Of a stretch of DNA of 64,000 bases, positions 26,680 through 39,262 are shown piece by piece; position 1 is the first letter of the stretch; each line of letters starts with the position of its first letter. The notes under the pieces are model-generated. The model saw only the letters and a list, made by a program, of their open reading frames with translations, was not told the DNA's origin and did no database searches. The stretch is taken from assembly GCF_020382885.2 (NCBI RefSeq), contig NC_058506.1:12378318-12442317 (forward strand). Reading direction: 5' to 3'. The stretch comes from Scatophagus argus. Lineage: Eukaryota > Chordata > Actinopteri > Scatophagidae. The position numbers were made by a program, and so were the translations under genes.

Positions 26680-27540
26680 CTTCGCAGTAATTCAGAAAGA
26701 CGCGAAAGTTTCTGTCGTCGTTGCTCTTGTCAAACAACCAAACTACGTTCCTGCCTAGCAGGCGGGCGTACAATACAGACAGCCAATCAGAATTAAACAC
26801 AATCAAACGGACAAATTTTGATTGGTCATTCATAATTACGGTGAAGAGCAGCTTATTGAGCAGGTTAACAAAAAATCTCTGCAATCAAGATATCAATTTT
26901 TGTCCACATTAAATAACATCATCTGAGAAATTATATTTCCAGAAGAATATAAATATAAATTCGAGAAGGAGCTAAAATCAATATAGTGCTATAAAATATG
27001 CGGCTGCCAACATTATTTTTACCACTACTATTAATCCTTATTATCTTTTATCCTTGCACCAATGGGGTTATATTAAGTAAATAAATAAACAAATAAGGAT
27101 TCTCCTGCACCACCAATTAGTTATCCAATAAAAAAATAAGCTGGGTGGCAGGATCGTCTATAGCTTTCTTAGAGTCAACAGTCAAGTGTCATGATTAGTA
27201 CAAACCCAACACCACTGCTATTTGAAGTCATGACTGGACATTCATATGAGCATTTGAGGAAAATTCTGTGAGCTGCTGTCCCCTTACTTTTTTGTTGTTG
27301 ACCCCTAGACTTAATAATAAAAAAATCTTACCTGTTTTACACCTCATCATGGATATAAAGGATCAGCTTGTAACAATTAGTTGAATTACTATAAAATCAC
27401 AGTAAATATCAGTCCTGGGGCATTTTAACAGACCATTACATAAAATGTGTGGAAGACAATTTTGAATAGCTTTATCTTTCAACATATGACAATAAACAGC
27501 ATAGGTTAGGCACTAAATATAATCTGAAGAAAGAAAATGT
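26680..27540. other. SOD1 upstream region
   Basis: Non-coding. On the minus strand, upstream of the SOD1 start, inverted CCAAT boxes are visible at 26,781-26,787 (GCCAATC on the plus strand) and near 26,820 (GATTGGTCA). I saw no clear TATA box. The rest is AT-rich with no recognised feature. Confidence 0.5.
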
Positions 27541-27556
27541 TTTGGTACAAAAATAG

Positions 27557-29899
27557 TTTATTAAAAACAATTTCCTATGGCTGAAGTATTGAAGATTTTA
27601 TGTCCATGTCTTTTGTATTTTTAACAAATCATAGAAACATCTTTCAACGTTCAAACCATTAGGAGTTAAAAAATGTTAAAGCAAAGGGCCTCTGTTGTTC
27701 CTTCAAAGTCAATTTGTTTCCCTAAGAAAAACGAATCACAGATCATAAACAACAATTACCATTACACCTTTGAATTGTCAGTGATACAAGCATATTTACA
27801 GCAGTGCGTCACAAGCAACACTCTTAATTTCATGACTTTAGCCCCAAATGAGTTTGTGTTAAAATTATTTAAGAACAAGGTGTAAGGTTTGCAGAGTCTG
27901 GGCTTCAAATGGTTACAACTCTTGAAAGATCAAACACTGGAAAAAAACAAAAAACAAAAAAAAAGGTGAAATTTTGTTTTCATGTGGCCAAAAATCATTT
28001 AAATCAGAGTGTGATCCAAGAAATTGCTCTCTTCCTTTCTTCCATACACACAGCCAAAGGAACGTGTTTATACAAGATGCTCAAATAATCCAAGCTGGCA
28101 CCTCAATGTTTGTGGAATACAATAATTTTAAAATAAACTTGTGTTGGATATTCTTCTGTTGGATCTACAAAATGTTCTATTTTTTTTAACTAAAAATTAA
28201 AAATATACATATTTATGCAAAGATGTGAAATTTAGACAGCAGAAAAATTACTAAGTACACACATCCTAAAGTCTAACAGCATTTTACCTCCATTGAACTT
28301 TTATGATGGTTGGTTTTGAAAAAATGACAGTCAAAATATTTAGCAGAAACCAAACGAAACACGAAACATCTTTTTTCAGCAGGTTTTGAACAAATGTTGG
28401 CCATCTGGGTCTTTTTTCATACCAATAAGCCTAGATCACTCAAATGTCTGAAACAAAGCCAACTTTTATGACATCATCAAATTTCTTTGCAGCCTTTATT
28501 CCAAAGGAGATATACCAAGATACACCTGAATGTGCATTTTCTTTCCCTTCTTAATTTTTGCACGTTACGTTGATATTTCTGGTTTATGGCCAATCAATCA
28601 TAACATCCATGAAGCAAAAGAATACAAGTATGCCAGCATTAAACCTTAAGTCCTCTGTTAAGAGTCCTGTTAATGATTTGTGTTTGTCCATTATTTTTCT
28701 AACCTAACAAAATGATTACATGTACACACAAAATGTAATTTTTTTTTACTATAGTGACATCTGAATAAGTACAGGACAATCAAAGAATGTGGTGTTGCTT
28801 TTTCCCCCCACAAGGAATTAGATGCAATTACTGTTAACAGTGAATTATGACTATCAAGTCAGACTCAGAGACCTTGTGAGAATAAGCTTCTAGGCTTCTA
28901 GTCAGTGTTATGTCCATTCCTATGGGTAAGTCTTGGTACTGTGTAATACATACTTTTCAAAAACTTTAACAAAATTATGTATTACGACTGGATTTTTTTT
29001 TTTTGAGCACAAGCACTGGACAGTAAAAGTGCATGTTATAGATTCATGAGTTACTGCACCAAATGTCTGGTAGAATGAAGACAATATTTGTCTTCATTCT
29101 ACCTAAAAGTGTGGTTCAGAGGATGAAAAGTGAGGACAGAATCACAGTGAGTTCATGATCATGGCGAGAGTTACCCTAACATCCAAAAGAATGTCTGAAA
29201 TAACTTTTTTACTATTTTAACCACATCCTGCTCTCAGGTCACCTGCAAGGAACTTGATTGCATCTTTAGGTCACCGAAGTCCTTTCAAAGCCTTAATGGT
29301 TGCAATATTGCAATAAAGACACAACATGACAGAAAAGATGAGATTTTAAGCCAAAAAAAGGCATTTCTACTATTCAGTGTTTGACATGACATTTTGGCAA
29401 ATAAAAAAATGTTGAGGAGTGCCTGCTATCACACAGATGAGGCCATGAAATCAAAAATAAATTTGTGTAATAATTTCCGCTAACTGTAAACCAACTTGAG
29501 TAAAAACATAAAAGCTAAATTCAAATGAACCCCAGATGCACAGATCCAAGTCAACATGCAAACATTCTTACAACACGCAGAGAGGAGAATAACCAGATTG
29601 ACAGCCAAACAAACATCCAAACTGATTTTCAAGTGTTGGTGTGTTTCAAGACACGGATGCAAAGCCTAATTCGAGCATAAGCGATAAAGTCTGAAAACAA
29701 CCATTTTCACATGTGTGGGAGATGTCTGTTTTCAAGAAATGTGTTACTGCCCAGAAACTGTTAATTAATTGACAAACTGTGACGAGTTAGATATTCATCT
29801 GCCAGGAATTGAGGCTGGTAATCATTGTGAAAAAAAACACCTTTTTTAAATTTTGCAGTGGTTCACAGCAGTCTCTGGCTGCAGGAGCAATGAGCCCGT
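27557..29899 (-). other. scaf4: Probable SCAF4 3' UTR
   Basis: AT-rich sequence after the SCAF4 stop codon, with no coding potential. A minus-strand AATAAA signal (TTTATT at 27,557-27,562) lies about 2.3 kb downstream and is a plausible end. The 3' UTR could be shorter if an upstream signal is used. A perfect 35-base hairpin at 29,069-29,103 lies within it. Confidence 0.45.
29069..29103. repeat. Perfect 16-bp-arm hairpin
   Basis: The arm GGTAGAATGAAGACAA, three bases TAT, and the exact reverse complement of the arm. It has mixed base composition, so it is not a low-complexity artefact. It lies in the probable SCAF4 3' UTR and would form the same stem in RNA from either strand. Confidence 0.9.
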
Positions 29900-32800
29900 T
29901 TATGATGCTGCTTCCTGTTTTGTTTCTGTGGGTTCACACTGAGCTGAAGGTAAGGGCTCAGAGGCTATCGGCTCCGCTGCAGCAGTTATGTCTGGGGGCG
30001 GAGCCAACAGTTCTGATTCTGCTTTCTTTTGAGAAGCGTCTACACTTGGTTCTTTACTGGTTTCTGTGGAGACCACAGGAGTCAAAGAAGGTTGCTCTGT
30101 GCTGTTAGAGGTCCGAAATCTGTCCATGTTTTCCAGTTCAGCCAATCGATCATCTCTGTCCCACCGCGTAGTCCTCTCTCGCCGTTCTGACCGCCTTGGC
30201 CTGTCACCTTCTTTACCTTCAGCTCCTCTCCCTCTTTCTCGACTCCCTCCTTCTCCCCTTCCTCTTTCTCCTCCCTCCCCCCGCCCTCGGTCCCTCTCAC
30301 CATCATCACCCCTCCCGCGTCCCCTGTCGCTATCCAGGCTGCTTCGCCTCTCCCTCCAGTCCCGTCTATCTCTGTCTCGATCACGGTCTCTGTCCCGATC
30401 TCTGTCTCTCTCCCATCCGCCTCCCCGGTGATCACCTCCATCTTCCTGCCAGCCTCCGAGCCTGTCTCTCCCGTCTATTCTATCACCACCCCCTCCCCTC
30501 CCTCCATCACCAAATGGACGCCTTCCACCTCCAAAACCTCGGTCCCTCTCTCTATCCCTGTCTCGATCCCAGTCTCTGTCCCTCTCTGGCTCCCGGTCCC
30601 TGAATCCTGGCCTGTCTCCCCTGAATGATCTACCATCCATTTCATCCGGTCCCTCTGGGCCACGAGGACCTCCTGGCCTGATAAAAGGAGGTGGTGGAGG
30701 ACCCTGAGGAGGGCCATGCCCATGTGGAGGGAAAGGACCCCTTACGCTGTGGGGAGGGAGCATCCCAAAGCCTCCTTTAGGTGCAGGGGGTTCGTGGTGC
30801 ATCATTTGAGGAGGCGGCCCTCTGGGCATCATCTGTGGGGGCATGGGTGGCATGTTGGGGTGAGGGGGGCGTGGCCCGTGGGGTGGAGGGAAACGCTGCA
30901 TGTGTGGAGGTGGGAGAACTGGAGGACGCTGGAGTGGGATGAGACCGGGCCGTGCACCAAGCAGACCACCAGAAGGGGGTTGAAGGTTTCCTGGGGGACC
31001 ACCTGGGGGACCACCTGGGACAGAACTTGGAGGTACACCTACCTGGTTACCTGATGGGAAAACAAATACAAAATATAATTTTTATTCATTTTTTAACTGT
31101 CCAAAAGCACCAAAATTCAAAACAAAACAAATCCTATGGTTTAAGAAGCACCAAATTGCCTGTTACTATATTTTTCCCCCAAACGAATTGTGGTCCCTTC
31201 ACACTCCACAAACAAACTGAGTGTCTGTTAAAGCATGACACTGGATCTAATAATAAAAACTCAACAAAAGGGTTGCAACTGACAGTTATTTTCATTATCA
31301 ATTAAGCTGTTGATTATCTTTATGATTAATATTGTATTCTACAAAATGCATAGAAAGTTTTGAAAATGCTTATTACAATTTTCCAGAGCACAAAGTGAAA
31401 TTTCAAATTACTTTTTTGTCCAACCAACAGACCAGCAAATCCTTACATTTAAGCAGCAGGAACTAGCAAATGATTGACATTTTTACTGACCTATAGGTCC
31501 CATCTGGTTGTTGAAGACATTGGGACCCTCCAGGACCTCATCGTTTTTCCTGTTTCCCAGACCTGCTGGGTCTAGAGGTGAGTCTTCAACTCCAGCTTTG
31601 GAAGGAGGTGGGGGGCCCAGAGGCATGGAACCTGGAGGAGGAAAGCCTGGGAGAAGAGGGGTGAGAGGGGTCAGGGAGAGCACAAATTTAACAGCAATGT
31701 ATCGTTTGGACCAAACAAACTGAACTACAAGTGTGAATATGACCTTAATTTGTGTGCACATTAGCGATAAACGTCATCTGAGAACAGGCACTGTGTTAGA
31801 GAGAAAAACTAAACGAAAGCCGGTTTCTATTGGCAGCTGTAGGAGGTGCTACCTGGAGGCATCTGCAGGGGATTGAAGCCAGGTCTGATGAAAGGAGGAG
31901 GGGGAACGCCTGGGGGGAAGGAAGGCGGAGGCATGCCTATGGGACCAGGAAAGACTGGAGGCTGGAGAGAACCCACACCAACCATGGGCTGCTGCATTGG
32001 AGGAACCTAAGAACATTTCAGACATTTACTGGAGATGTCAAATGACGAAGACATTAATCACACTTCACCGTGACACTCTGAAGAAACACAGGAGTTAAGC
32101 ATCATCAAACAGCTAGAATGGAAAACATTCTGTCTGACCAGGTGACAAACCATCTTGTCATACTATTTTAAAACCTCCCTATTAATGCAAAAATATCAGA
32201 TCCACCTCTAACGATAAAAGTTTAAAATACTGGTAATATCATGATGCTGTTTACCTGTGCAAGAGGAGCAGCTGCAGAGGCCACGGGTAATACTTGTGTC
32301 TCTTCTGGCTGCTGTGGCTCTGAACGGCCGTTGTGGGTCAGCTCCTCTGAGAGGTCAAGAGCCTTTCGTGCACTACTCCACTCTGGAAAAGATAGGCATG
32401 GTTCAGACTCGTTGATTAACACACTGTAATACACTATAACTAATTTCTGATTTGATTATTTACTTGTTGGATCTGCCTCGGTTTATTACCTGGTGATAAA
32501 GTGTCTACATCCAGCATTCCTCCTTCTTTTAGCTCCTCCAACTGAGCTTCTCTGATTTTAGACCACGGTATGTAGGTGACGCCAAGTTCCACATCCCAGT
32601 ACTGTTTGAACTCAGCCTTTATGCCCTTGTTCAAAGCCCAAGCAATCTGGCAAGCAAACAAAAAAAAAACTTTTTTTCCCAATTGCAAAATTCTAAGTTT
32701 CTCTTTGAATTAACACGTTTTTGTTTAGATGAGCTTTATTCAACTGCAATATGCGTTACTCACTCACCTTAATGGCTTTCTGGTTAACTTTGTGAGAGCC

Positions 32801-35800
32801 TCTACTGAGCTTTTGTAGAGCCCTGAAGGCATCTTGTCTATGTATCATGACAATATAGGCACAACCACGTGGAGGGATCATCTTAACCAGAGAGGAGGAC
32901 GGAAGAAACAGGTGACGGGGGAAAAACAAGGAGATTGTTATTTCCATCTGATTCTGGACTCATGATTGTACTATATGTGGCATAAACATTAACATTAAAT
33001 ATCAACAACAAAGCAGAGGCTATGAGCAGACCATGTAAAAACCTGCATGAACAACACAAATACATTGTGAAAACAAATGATCAAAAGGCAGAAAAATCAG
33101 TATGTGAGCAAAGGATGTAAGTGATCTATGCTTTCACTTACATTGATGGACTCAATCTGTCCAAACTCCTCCAGTAAACAGGCCACATCTTGCTGTTGTG
33201 TTCTTTTGTCCAACTGGCCCACCCAGAGGGTTGTACTGCAAACTGAGGAGGAGAACAAAAAGATACATTGAAAAAAATGCAAAAATATAAGCAGTACTTG
33301 GAATCAAATTAAAGAAATTATTCAGTAACAGTGATATCATGATGTCACAAGAATTATTACGAAAAACCTAAAAAACATACTGCTCATACCATACTCTCTC
33401 AACTCAGACAAATGTGACTATTTAAGTAGATTATGACTCACTGCTTAGTGTCTCACTCTTGGGGGGCGGGAGGCCCTTCTGCCGTCGCTCTCGCTCTTTC
33501 TCTCTCTCTCTGCGCTCCTGCGAGCGAGAGCGTGGGGAATGGTGGCGCCGGTCTCGGGAGCGGGATCGCCTGTGCCTGGATCGCCGTGTACGGGAATTAG
33601 ACCGTGACCTCCTCCGCTTTGGAGACCTGGAGAAAAAGAACGTCATCAGATGTGCATTAAAAAATATATATATGACAAAGACAAAATTACAGCACTGAGA
33701 CTGAAATTAACCTGACGCATCTCCCTTTCAGAGGCTTACCTGGAGCCTGAGTGAGACCGCCGACCATGTCTGCCATCCCTCATAGATGAACCATCCAAAT
33801 CCACTGGCATATCCTGATATTGGATGGAAAACACATGATTATGATTGGATGAAAATTATTATACATTTAAATTATCATACAGTAGAACATATTTCTTAAT
33901 TTCCCAACCTTTGCCACATATTAAGCGATTTTTCAAATCTTCGGTACACAATTTAAATTCCGGCGCAATTAGAAAAATAGTTCACCCAAAAAACAGCTTT
34001 TCAAATTTTACATATGCTTTGCACTGTTCAACTACCTGTTGTTGTTGGCCAGCACTGTGGGGAGGGTATACCCCTGGGAAGCCTGGAGGCCCAGTGGAGC
34101 CAGGGAGTGGCTGCCCTGGTAAAGCATGCCCCATAGGAGGCATCATAGTGGGGAAATTTTGTCCTGGTGGTAAACCATAGGCCTGGGGTTGGCCATTAGG
34201 AGGGAGAGGAACCTGAAAAAGAAAGCTAGAATAACTACTGTGCACATACAACAGGGTTTCCTCAAATATAAAAGCAATCTGGCAGAAAAAAGCTTTGTCT
34301 CCACCTACACTTTATACTTACATGTATTACGGCACTTTTCTTTTATAAAGGGCTCGCCTTCCTTAAATACGCAGCATATACTGTCGTGTATGTGTTACGT
34401 AACCCTATCGTTGTAATACAAACTACAATAGTTGTAGTGACAGGAACCCCACAGTTTAAAGTGAAAATGAGGAGTTATTTTATAATTAAAAATATTTGTA
34501 CACATTACCTGTTCTTGCGACATGTTAATCATCTGCGGTTTAAAGTGCTCCATGTGCTGTAGGAAGGCCGGAGGCTGCTGCATACTGCGATCACAAAAAG
34601 ACTCTGTCAGCTTCACAGCCTTTAGGTCATTTTTAAAAATCAATCAGAACTTCACACTTCTTGGCTTTGCAGAGCTTCTGTAGTATACATAATACATAAA
34701 GGGCTTACAAGGGGGGCTGTGATGAAATTTCATCCTTCTTTGTTTCTTCTCCAACTTCTGGTTCGTCATCATAGTCAAAACGGTCCAGCAGTTTCTAACA
34801 GAGACAAGTTATTAATGTTCATTAAAAAAGTCACAAATGATGTGATGTTTTTAACACAAAAGAGTTTGCATAACACTCTGCTTGTACTAAGGACTGATCT
34901 ATCAAGTTTCTAAACACTGATTGACCTGTGCCACGTTTTTCAAAAAACATCTGGATGTTGATGGCTTATGAAAATACAAAAAAGCGCTGGCACCTTGTCA
35001 AAGGTTGTCTTCTGCTGGGTGGGTTCAGCAGGCAGGGGAGGCTGAGGGGCAACTATGCCCAGGCCAGTGGTGATGTTCTGGGCCTGTGTTTGAATGTTAT
35101 GGACAGGAGGCTGAGTGTTGGTGTCTGACTTCAGCGGCTGCTGCTGAAAGTTCTGGAGCATCTGTTGAAGCTAAAAAATACCAGTGACAGAGAGAGCGAA
35201 CGCAGAATTATTAGAGAGGGTCTAAGAGGTGTGCAAGCAATGATAATACAAGTGAAATAACAGTGGGCACAGTTAACACACCTGCTGACCCTGGGAGGAC
35301 TGAAACAGCTGTGCCACAGCAGCAAATGCATCAGAGTTTTGCAGCTGAGCAGCAGATGTCGTGGTGGTCGAGTTTGCCGTAACTGGCTCTTTGGCTGGAG
35401 GTGGGGAAGAATCTACGAGAAGAGATGCATCATTAATACGTGTGTCAGCAGCACACAGATGCCTTCAAATGTTAGAATACTAATATCAAATTGATTGTGC
35501 AATACAAATTAAAATAGTAAAATGACAAGTTTCCCCACTAAGTAAATGTACTTTATTTTCACGAGCGAATGCAATCAACATTAAAAAAAAGGAAAAAAAA
35601 AAAAAATCAAGAATCACTACTGGCCCATGTGTACAAGCACAAATTACCTGGCTCATCTGTGCCTGTGTAGGGTGCAGCAGCACTGCTTGAGCCAGCTGCC
35701 ATGTCCAGGAGAGGCTGAATAACCTCGATCTTGAACACCCCATTTTTCTGCCACAAATTCAACACCCGAACGATCTTACTCTGGAAAGCAAAACAAAAAA

Positions 35801-38145
35801 GTAAGGAGTGGAAAGAGGGAATAACAGGAGGTGGGCAAAATCAACTTCAATTTGGTAGCATTTGAAACTACAATCTACAATGTTCCAGCTAAACTTCGTC
35901 ACAGTTAAATTTTCACAAAGTCTTTCTGTTCTTACCCTGTCCTCTACTGGGCAAAGGCAGAGATTCTCAAAAGTTCCTGTAATGTTTTTGGTGAATCTTG
36001 GGCCAAACACATCCTTGTCAGCTCCAAACTGGTGTCTGGACTGCCTAACAATGGAATCCACCACATACAGGCCTGCAACCTTGTACTCAGGCTTACACTA
36101 GAGAGGAGATAAGAGAGCAGATGGAGAAAACAGATTTGAGTTTGTATTCGGGGAGGAGAAACTGAGTGATGAATAAATTTACATAAGTTTGACTCACCTT
36201 TTTGATAAACTTTTCCACAATCTGGACCACATGTTTGTAGAGCTGAGAAAGAGATTCGCATTTAAGCATTGTTATCATCTTTACATAGGCTAAAAAAAAA
36301 TAAGGGATATAATTTTTAAAATATAGAAAATATCTCTCGAACAGATATAAAAGTAACTCTCAAAGCAAAGAAATAGCAAACTCTTTCTTACTTTCATAGC
36401 TTTGATGGCCGATTTGGTGATGGAGATCATCTTTGCCCGAGATATTGGGGGCTTGGAGTCCATCAATGAGAATAACTAGATACAGAGTATATAACAGGTA
36501 AGAGTGAGATGTAGAGAGTCATGAGACAGGAGGAAACTACTAAATAAAAGTGCTTAAAGGTGCTTAAAGAGTTTCAGAAGTGAAATCAATCATTTCTATT
36601 GCATTTTGATTTTCAGAACCTTGTGTCTTCTCACATGCAAGAAAAAACACTGACAAGCCAATCTCATCTTTACAACTCAGGGTTTTGGTTAAAACAAGTA
36701 GCAGACATAAACTTAGCAACGCAGGCTTTAAGCTTCCAATCTTAACAGGCTTATATGATATAATTAATGACTGACTAATGATAACCTGTGACTTGTTAAT
36801 TTGACAACCAATCTTTTGTTGGTTGCTGCTATGGATGATTTGAAAGGTGATGCTGTGACTGGTTAAGTGGGCTTATGAAGTGTTTCACCGCCTCCGTATC
36901 CTGTGATGACTGGATTGTTCATTATTCTCCGACCAAGGCGAAAGAATGAAAGCTTACTACTGTTTACCACTTGACATGACACATATAAAGACTCCAAACT
37001 TATAAAACAGAATTTCACAAATACCTACTAATCTGAAGAGAACATTGATACAATGTACAGTCTTGTTACAGTATGGTGCAGAAAAACTAACTACACACCT
37101 TTGACGTGTTATCTGCTTTTGAGGATGCTGAAGCATCTCAACATCTGTGCGGTGCACTGGTGCTAACCTTTTCTTTGTATATTCAAAACAAAACACAGTG
37201 ATCCAGTGTCTGAAACAAAAACTAATACAGACATCACTGAAGTGCAGCTTTGCTCTTTTAATAGGTGTATAGCATAGTGGCTGCTTATCGTACTGTCAGT
37301 ATGCTAAACGCTGACGTGTGTCAGATTGAAACTGCAAGAAATTTTTCAATAACCATCAGAAACTGCTCGTAGTTCTGGGGTTGAAGGGGTCTGGTGCAAT
37401 CAAGTATTAGTACAAACCAGTTATGATATGATCGACGCCACAGGTTTGTGTCTGCTACCCATTTATAGCAGACTCAGCCACGGTAACTATTAGATTCTAG
37501 GGTTAAAAAGACTATCAGCAGAAAATCGATAACACCCCAAAACATTAATGGATGACTTGACATGTCTTTTTGACTGGGCTTCTTAACAGTGCAAACCATC
37601 ACTCCTCAGGTCCTACAGTCACTTGACCTCATATCCTCTAAACAAACACAGGCTGTGCTGAGCATTAAATCAATTATGAACAATTTGTTTGTATGCTTGC
37701 AGTGTATCAAGAAAGACAGATACTGTGTTTGCTAGCTGTGAGGTTGCAAGTAGCATTGTTTCCAACACCAGTGTAAGTGACCATGCTCCCACAAGCTAAC
37801 ATAAACGTCTGTTTAAGAACTTTGTGCAAGGTTAGTGGAACCAATGTAGACTTGCTATTGTTGTGTTAGCGTGTTTGCTGGTAGACTATCCTAGAATTTG
37901 TTTAAATGACAATATTGTTCGGGCTGCACGTAACATTGCCGCTACTAAACAAACGCTAACTGAAGTAGCCCTAAGCCAGGTTAAAATAGACAGGTCCAGC
38001 TAGCTAGGCCCTCTGCTCGGTCCTGGCCGACTAGCTTCAGTGCATCATAGCACCATGACCCGCACCATCAGACTCGGTGTCTTCATGGTCTCAGCGAGCC
38101 CTGAAGGCAGCTTACCTCGTGGTTAAAAGCGTTAACTGCATCCAT
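29900..38145 (-). CDS. scaf4: SR-related CTD-associated factor 4 (SCAF4), 19 coding exons
   Basis: A nuclear protein that binds the phosphorylated RNA polymerase II tail; mammalian SCAF4 and SCAF8 prevent early poly(A)-site use. Coding exons: 38116-38145, 36392-36475, 36198-36242, 35936-36097, 35648-35780, 35282-35412, 34994-35170, 34709-34794, 34509-34584, 34036-34212, 33740-33813, 33442-33626, 33142-33242, 32768-32881, 32490-32646, 32255-32382, 31853-32006, 31491-31646, 29900-31050. They give about 1106 aa (human about 1147). The start MDAVNAFNHE opens the CTD-interacting domain (about 1-140, with VVDSIVRQSRHQFGADKDVF). A Gln/Pro-rich part follows, then an RS-rich segment (about 390-450), an RRM (about 454-530, with LWVGQL and RGCAYIVM), a Pro-rich region and an Arg/Asp-repeat tail (about 880-1010). 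SCAF8 is the alternative; linkage to SOD1 and HUNK favours SCAF4. Confidence 0.96.
31266..31470. mobile_element. Degenerate non-autonomous element in a SCAF4 intron
   Basis: It begins GGGTTGCAACTGACAGTTAT, continues with ATTTTCATTATCAATTAA and ends near CAGGAACTAGCAAATGATTG. This block order matches a dispersed fish repeat starting GGGCTGCAACTAACGATTAT, which I recall as a non-autonomous DNA-transposon relic. A related left end occurs at 57,188. It sits in the intron before the last SCAF4 coding exon. Confidence 0.65.
36476..38115 (-). other. scaf4: SCAF4 intron 1 (about 1.6 kb)
   Basis: It lies between the 30-bp first coding exon and the CID exon beginning LFSLMDSKPP. Both junctions are GT-AG. 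It shows no coding exon or clear repeat. Confidence 0.8.
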
Positions 38146-38360
38146 GATTGCCTAACGCTCCGAGCCCTCTCCTTAACTCCCGATTCCCCGCTTACAGTGA
38201 CGATTATTGAAGGAACGGTCGGTACAACATGTCCGCTCCCGGTGGCTAACGACAGTTAGCCTAGCATCGGTAGCGCTCGGGTCGGCGGGCACGGCAAAGC
38301 ATGATGGGATTCGATTTTGTTGTTCTAGGTTTCGCCCATTGGGGGGCGCTCTGCTGTCAG
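38146..38360 (-). promoter_or_regulatory. scaf4: SCAF4 promoter with ZNF143/THAP11-like and CTCF-like motifs
   Basis: A GC-richer segment just upstream of the SCAF4 start. On the minus strand at 38,292-38,310, ATCCCATCATGCTTTGCCG closely fits the SBS motif bound by ZNF143 and THAP11 (consensus core TTCCCAGCATGCNTTGCG). At 38,336-38,351 the plus strand reads CCATTGGGGGGCGCTC, a good G-rich CTCF core. Binding and the transcription start are inferred from motifs only. Confidence 0.6.
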
Positions 38361-38992
38361 CTTTAAATTAGGTGAAGTGTGAACAAACATGGCATAGGAA
38401 TGTCCACCCTTTTTTAAAAATACTTAATTGGGAGCCCTTTTTCCAAACTATTAAATAATTCAGAATGATAATTTAGATCTACTCGGGATTGTGGAAAATT
38501 ACCTTCAGTTTAAGTTTTGCAAGACAAGTTGTAGGACTGTTCTTGTAGTACAAATTAACACCAATAGATGGTGGTCTAGGCTACTTGCAGTTTTGGTCAA
38601 TGTCTGAGTGTCTGGTCTGGTGTCTAGAAAGCATGGTCCAGCAGGCAAGCCAAATAGTTCTATGAAAATCAAATATGTGAGCATTCTACTCACACGAATC
38701 CATATCCGGAGTGACCAAAACAGGAGACATCTACCTATAGGCTTATAATTAAATCTGACATACAGCACCACAAACCACAACCTCATAATATACCTTGAAT
38801 CAAGACCTTTTTGGCACGGACTCAAAAGCAATAACACACAGTAGTGACATGTTCAGATTGCACAGATCCATTGCACAGGAAAACAACAATTATATTGGGT
38901 CAGATTAACCTGACCTGAACCCAATATACAGGAAGAAAATGTGTCTTGAACTGTTGCCCCTCCCTGCAGGTGCCCTGCTATGAGTGACGACC
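38361..38992. other. SCAF4-HUNK intergenic DNA
   Basis: No coding exon, RNA gene or repeat recognised. SCAF4 and HUNK are divergent here, with start codons 2.1 kb apart. Confidence 0.5.
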
Positions 38993-39262
38993 ACCATGTT
39001 AATTAGGCCAGTGAACACCTCAGTGAGCGAGCTCGTAAATACTCCTTTGTCTGCTGGAGTACAACTTTCTACTTTCTAATACTTGTTAGGATAAAAAAAA
39101 AACAGTGGGTCAGTCAGAGGTAGGCTATTGCTGTGTGTATCCTCTCCATACATGAATGTCATGAACATGAACCATGTTAATTAGGCCAGTGGACACCTCA
39201 GTGAGCGAGCTCGTAAATACTCCTTTGTCTGCTGATGGTTTACTGGAGTACAACTTTCTACT
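38993..39262. repeat. Direct repeat pair flanking the left foldback arm
   Basis: Copy A is at 38,993-39,073 (81 bp) and copy B at 39,171-39,262 (92 bp). They share GAGCGAGCTCGTAAATACTC and flanking bases. Copy B has one substitution and an extra 11 bases, ATGGTTTACTG. The left arm of the inverted repeat lies between them. Confidence 0.9.

Noticed and set aside
30066-30628. Plus-strand open frames of up to 135 codons rich in Ser, Pro and Leu
   Set aside because: They are antisense to the Arg/Asp-repeat tail of SCAF4, and the repeat keeps several frames open. No family match and no independent start context.
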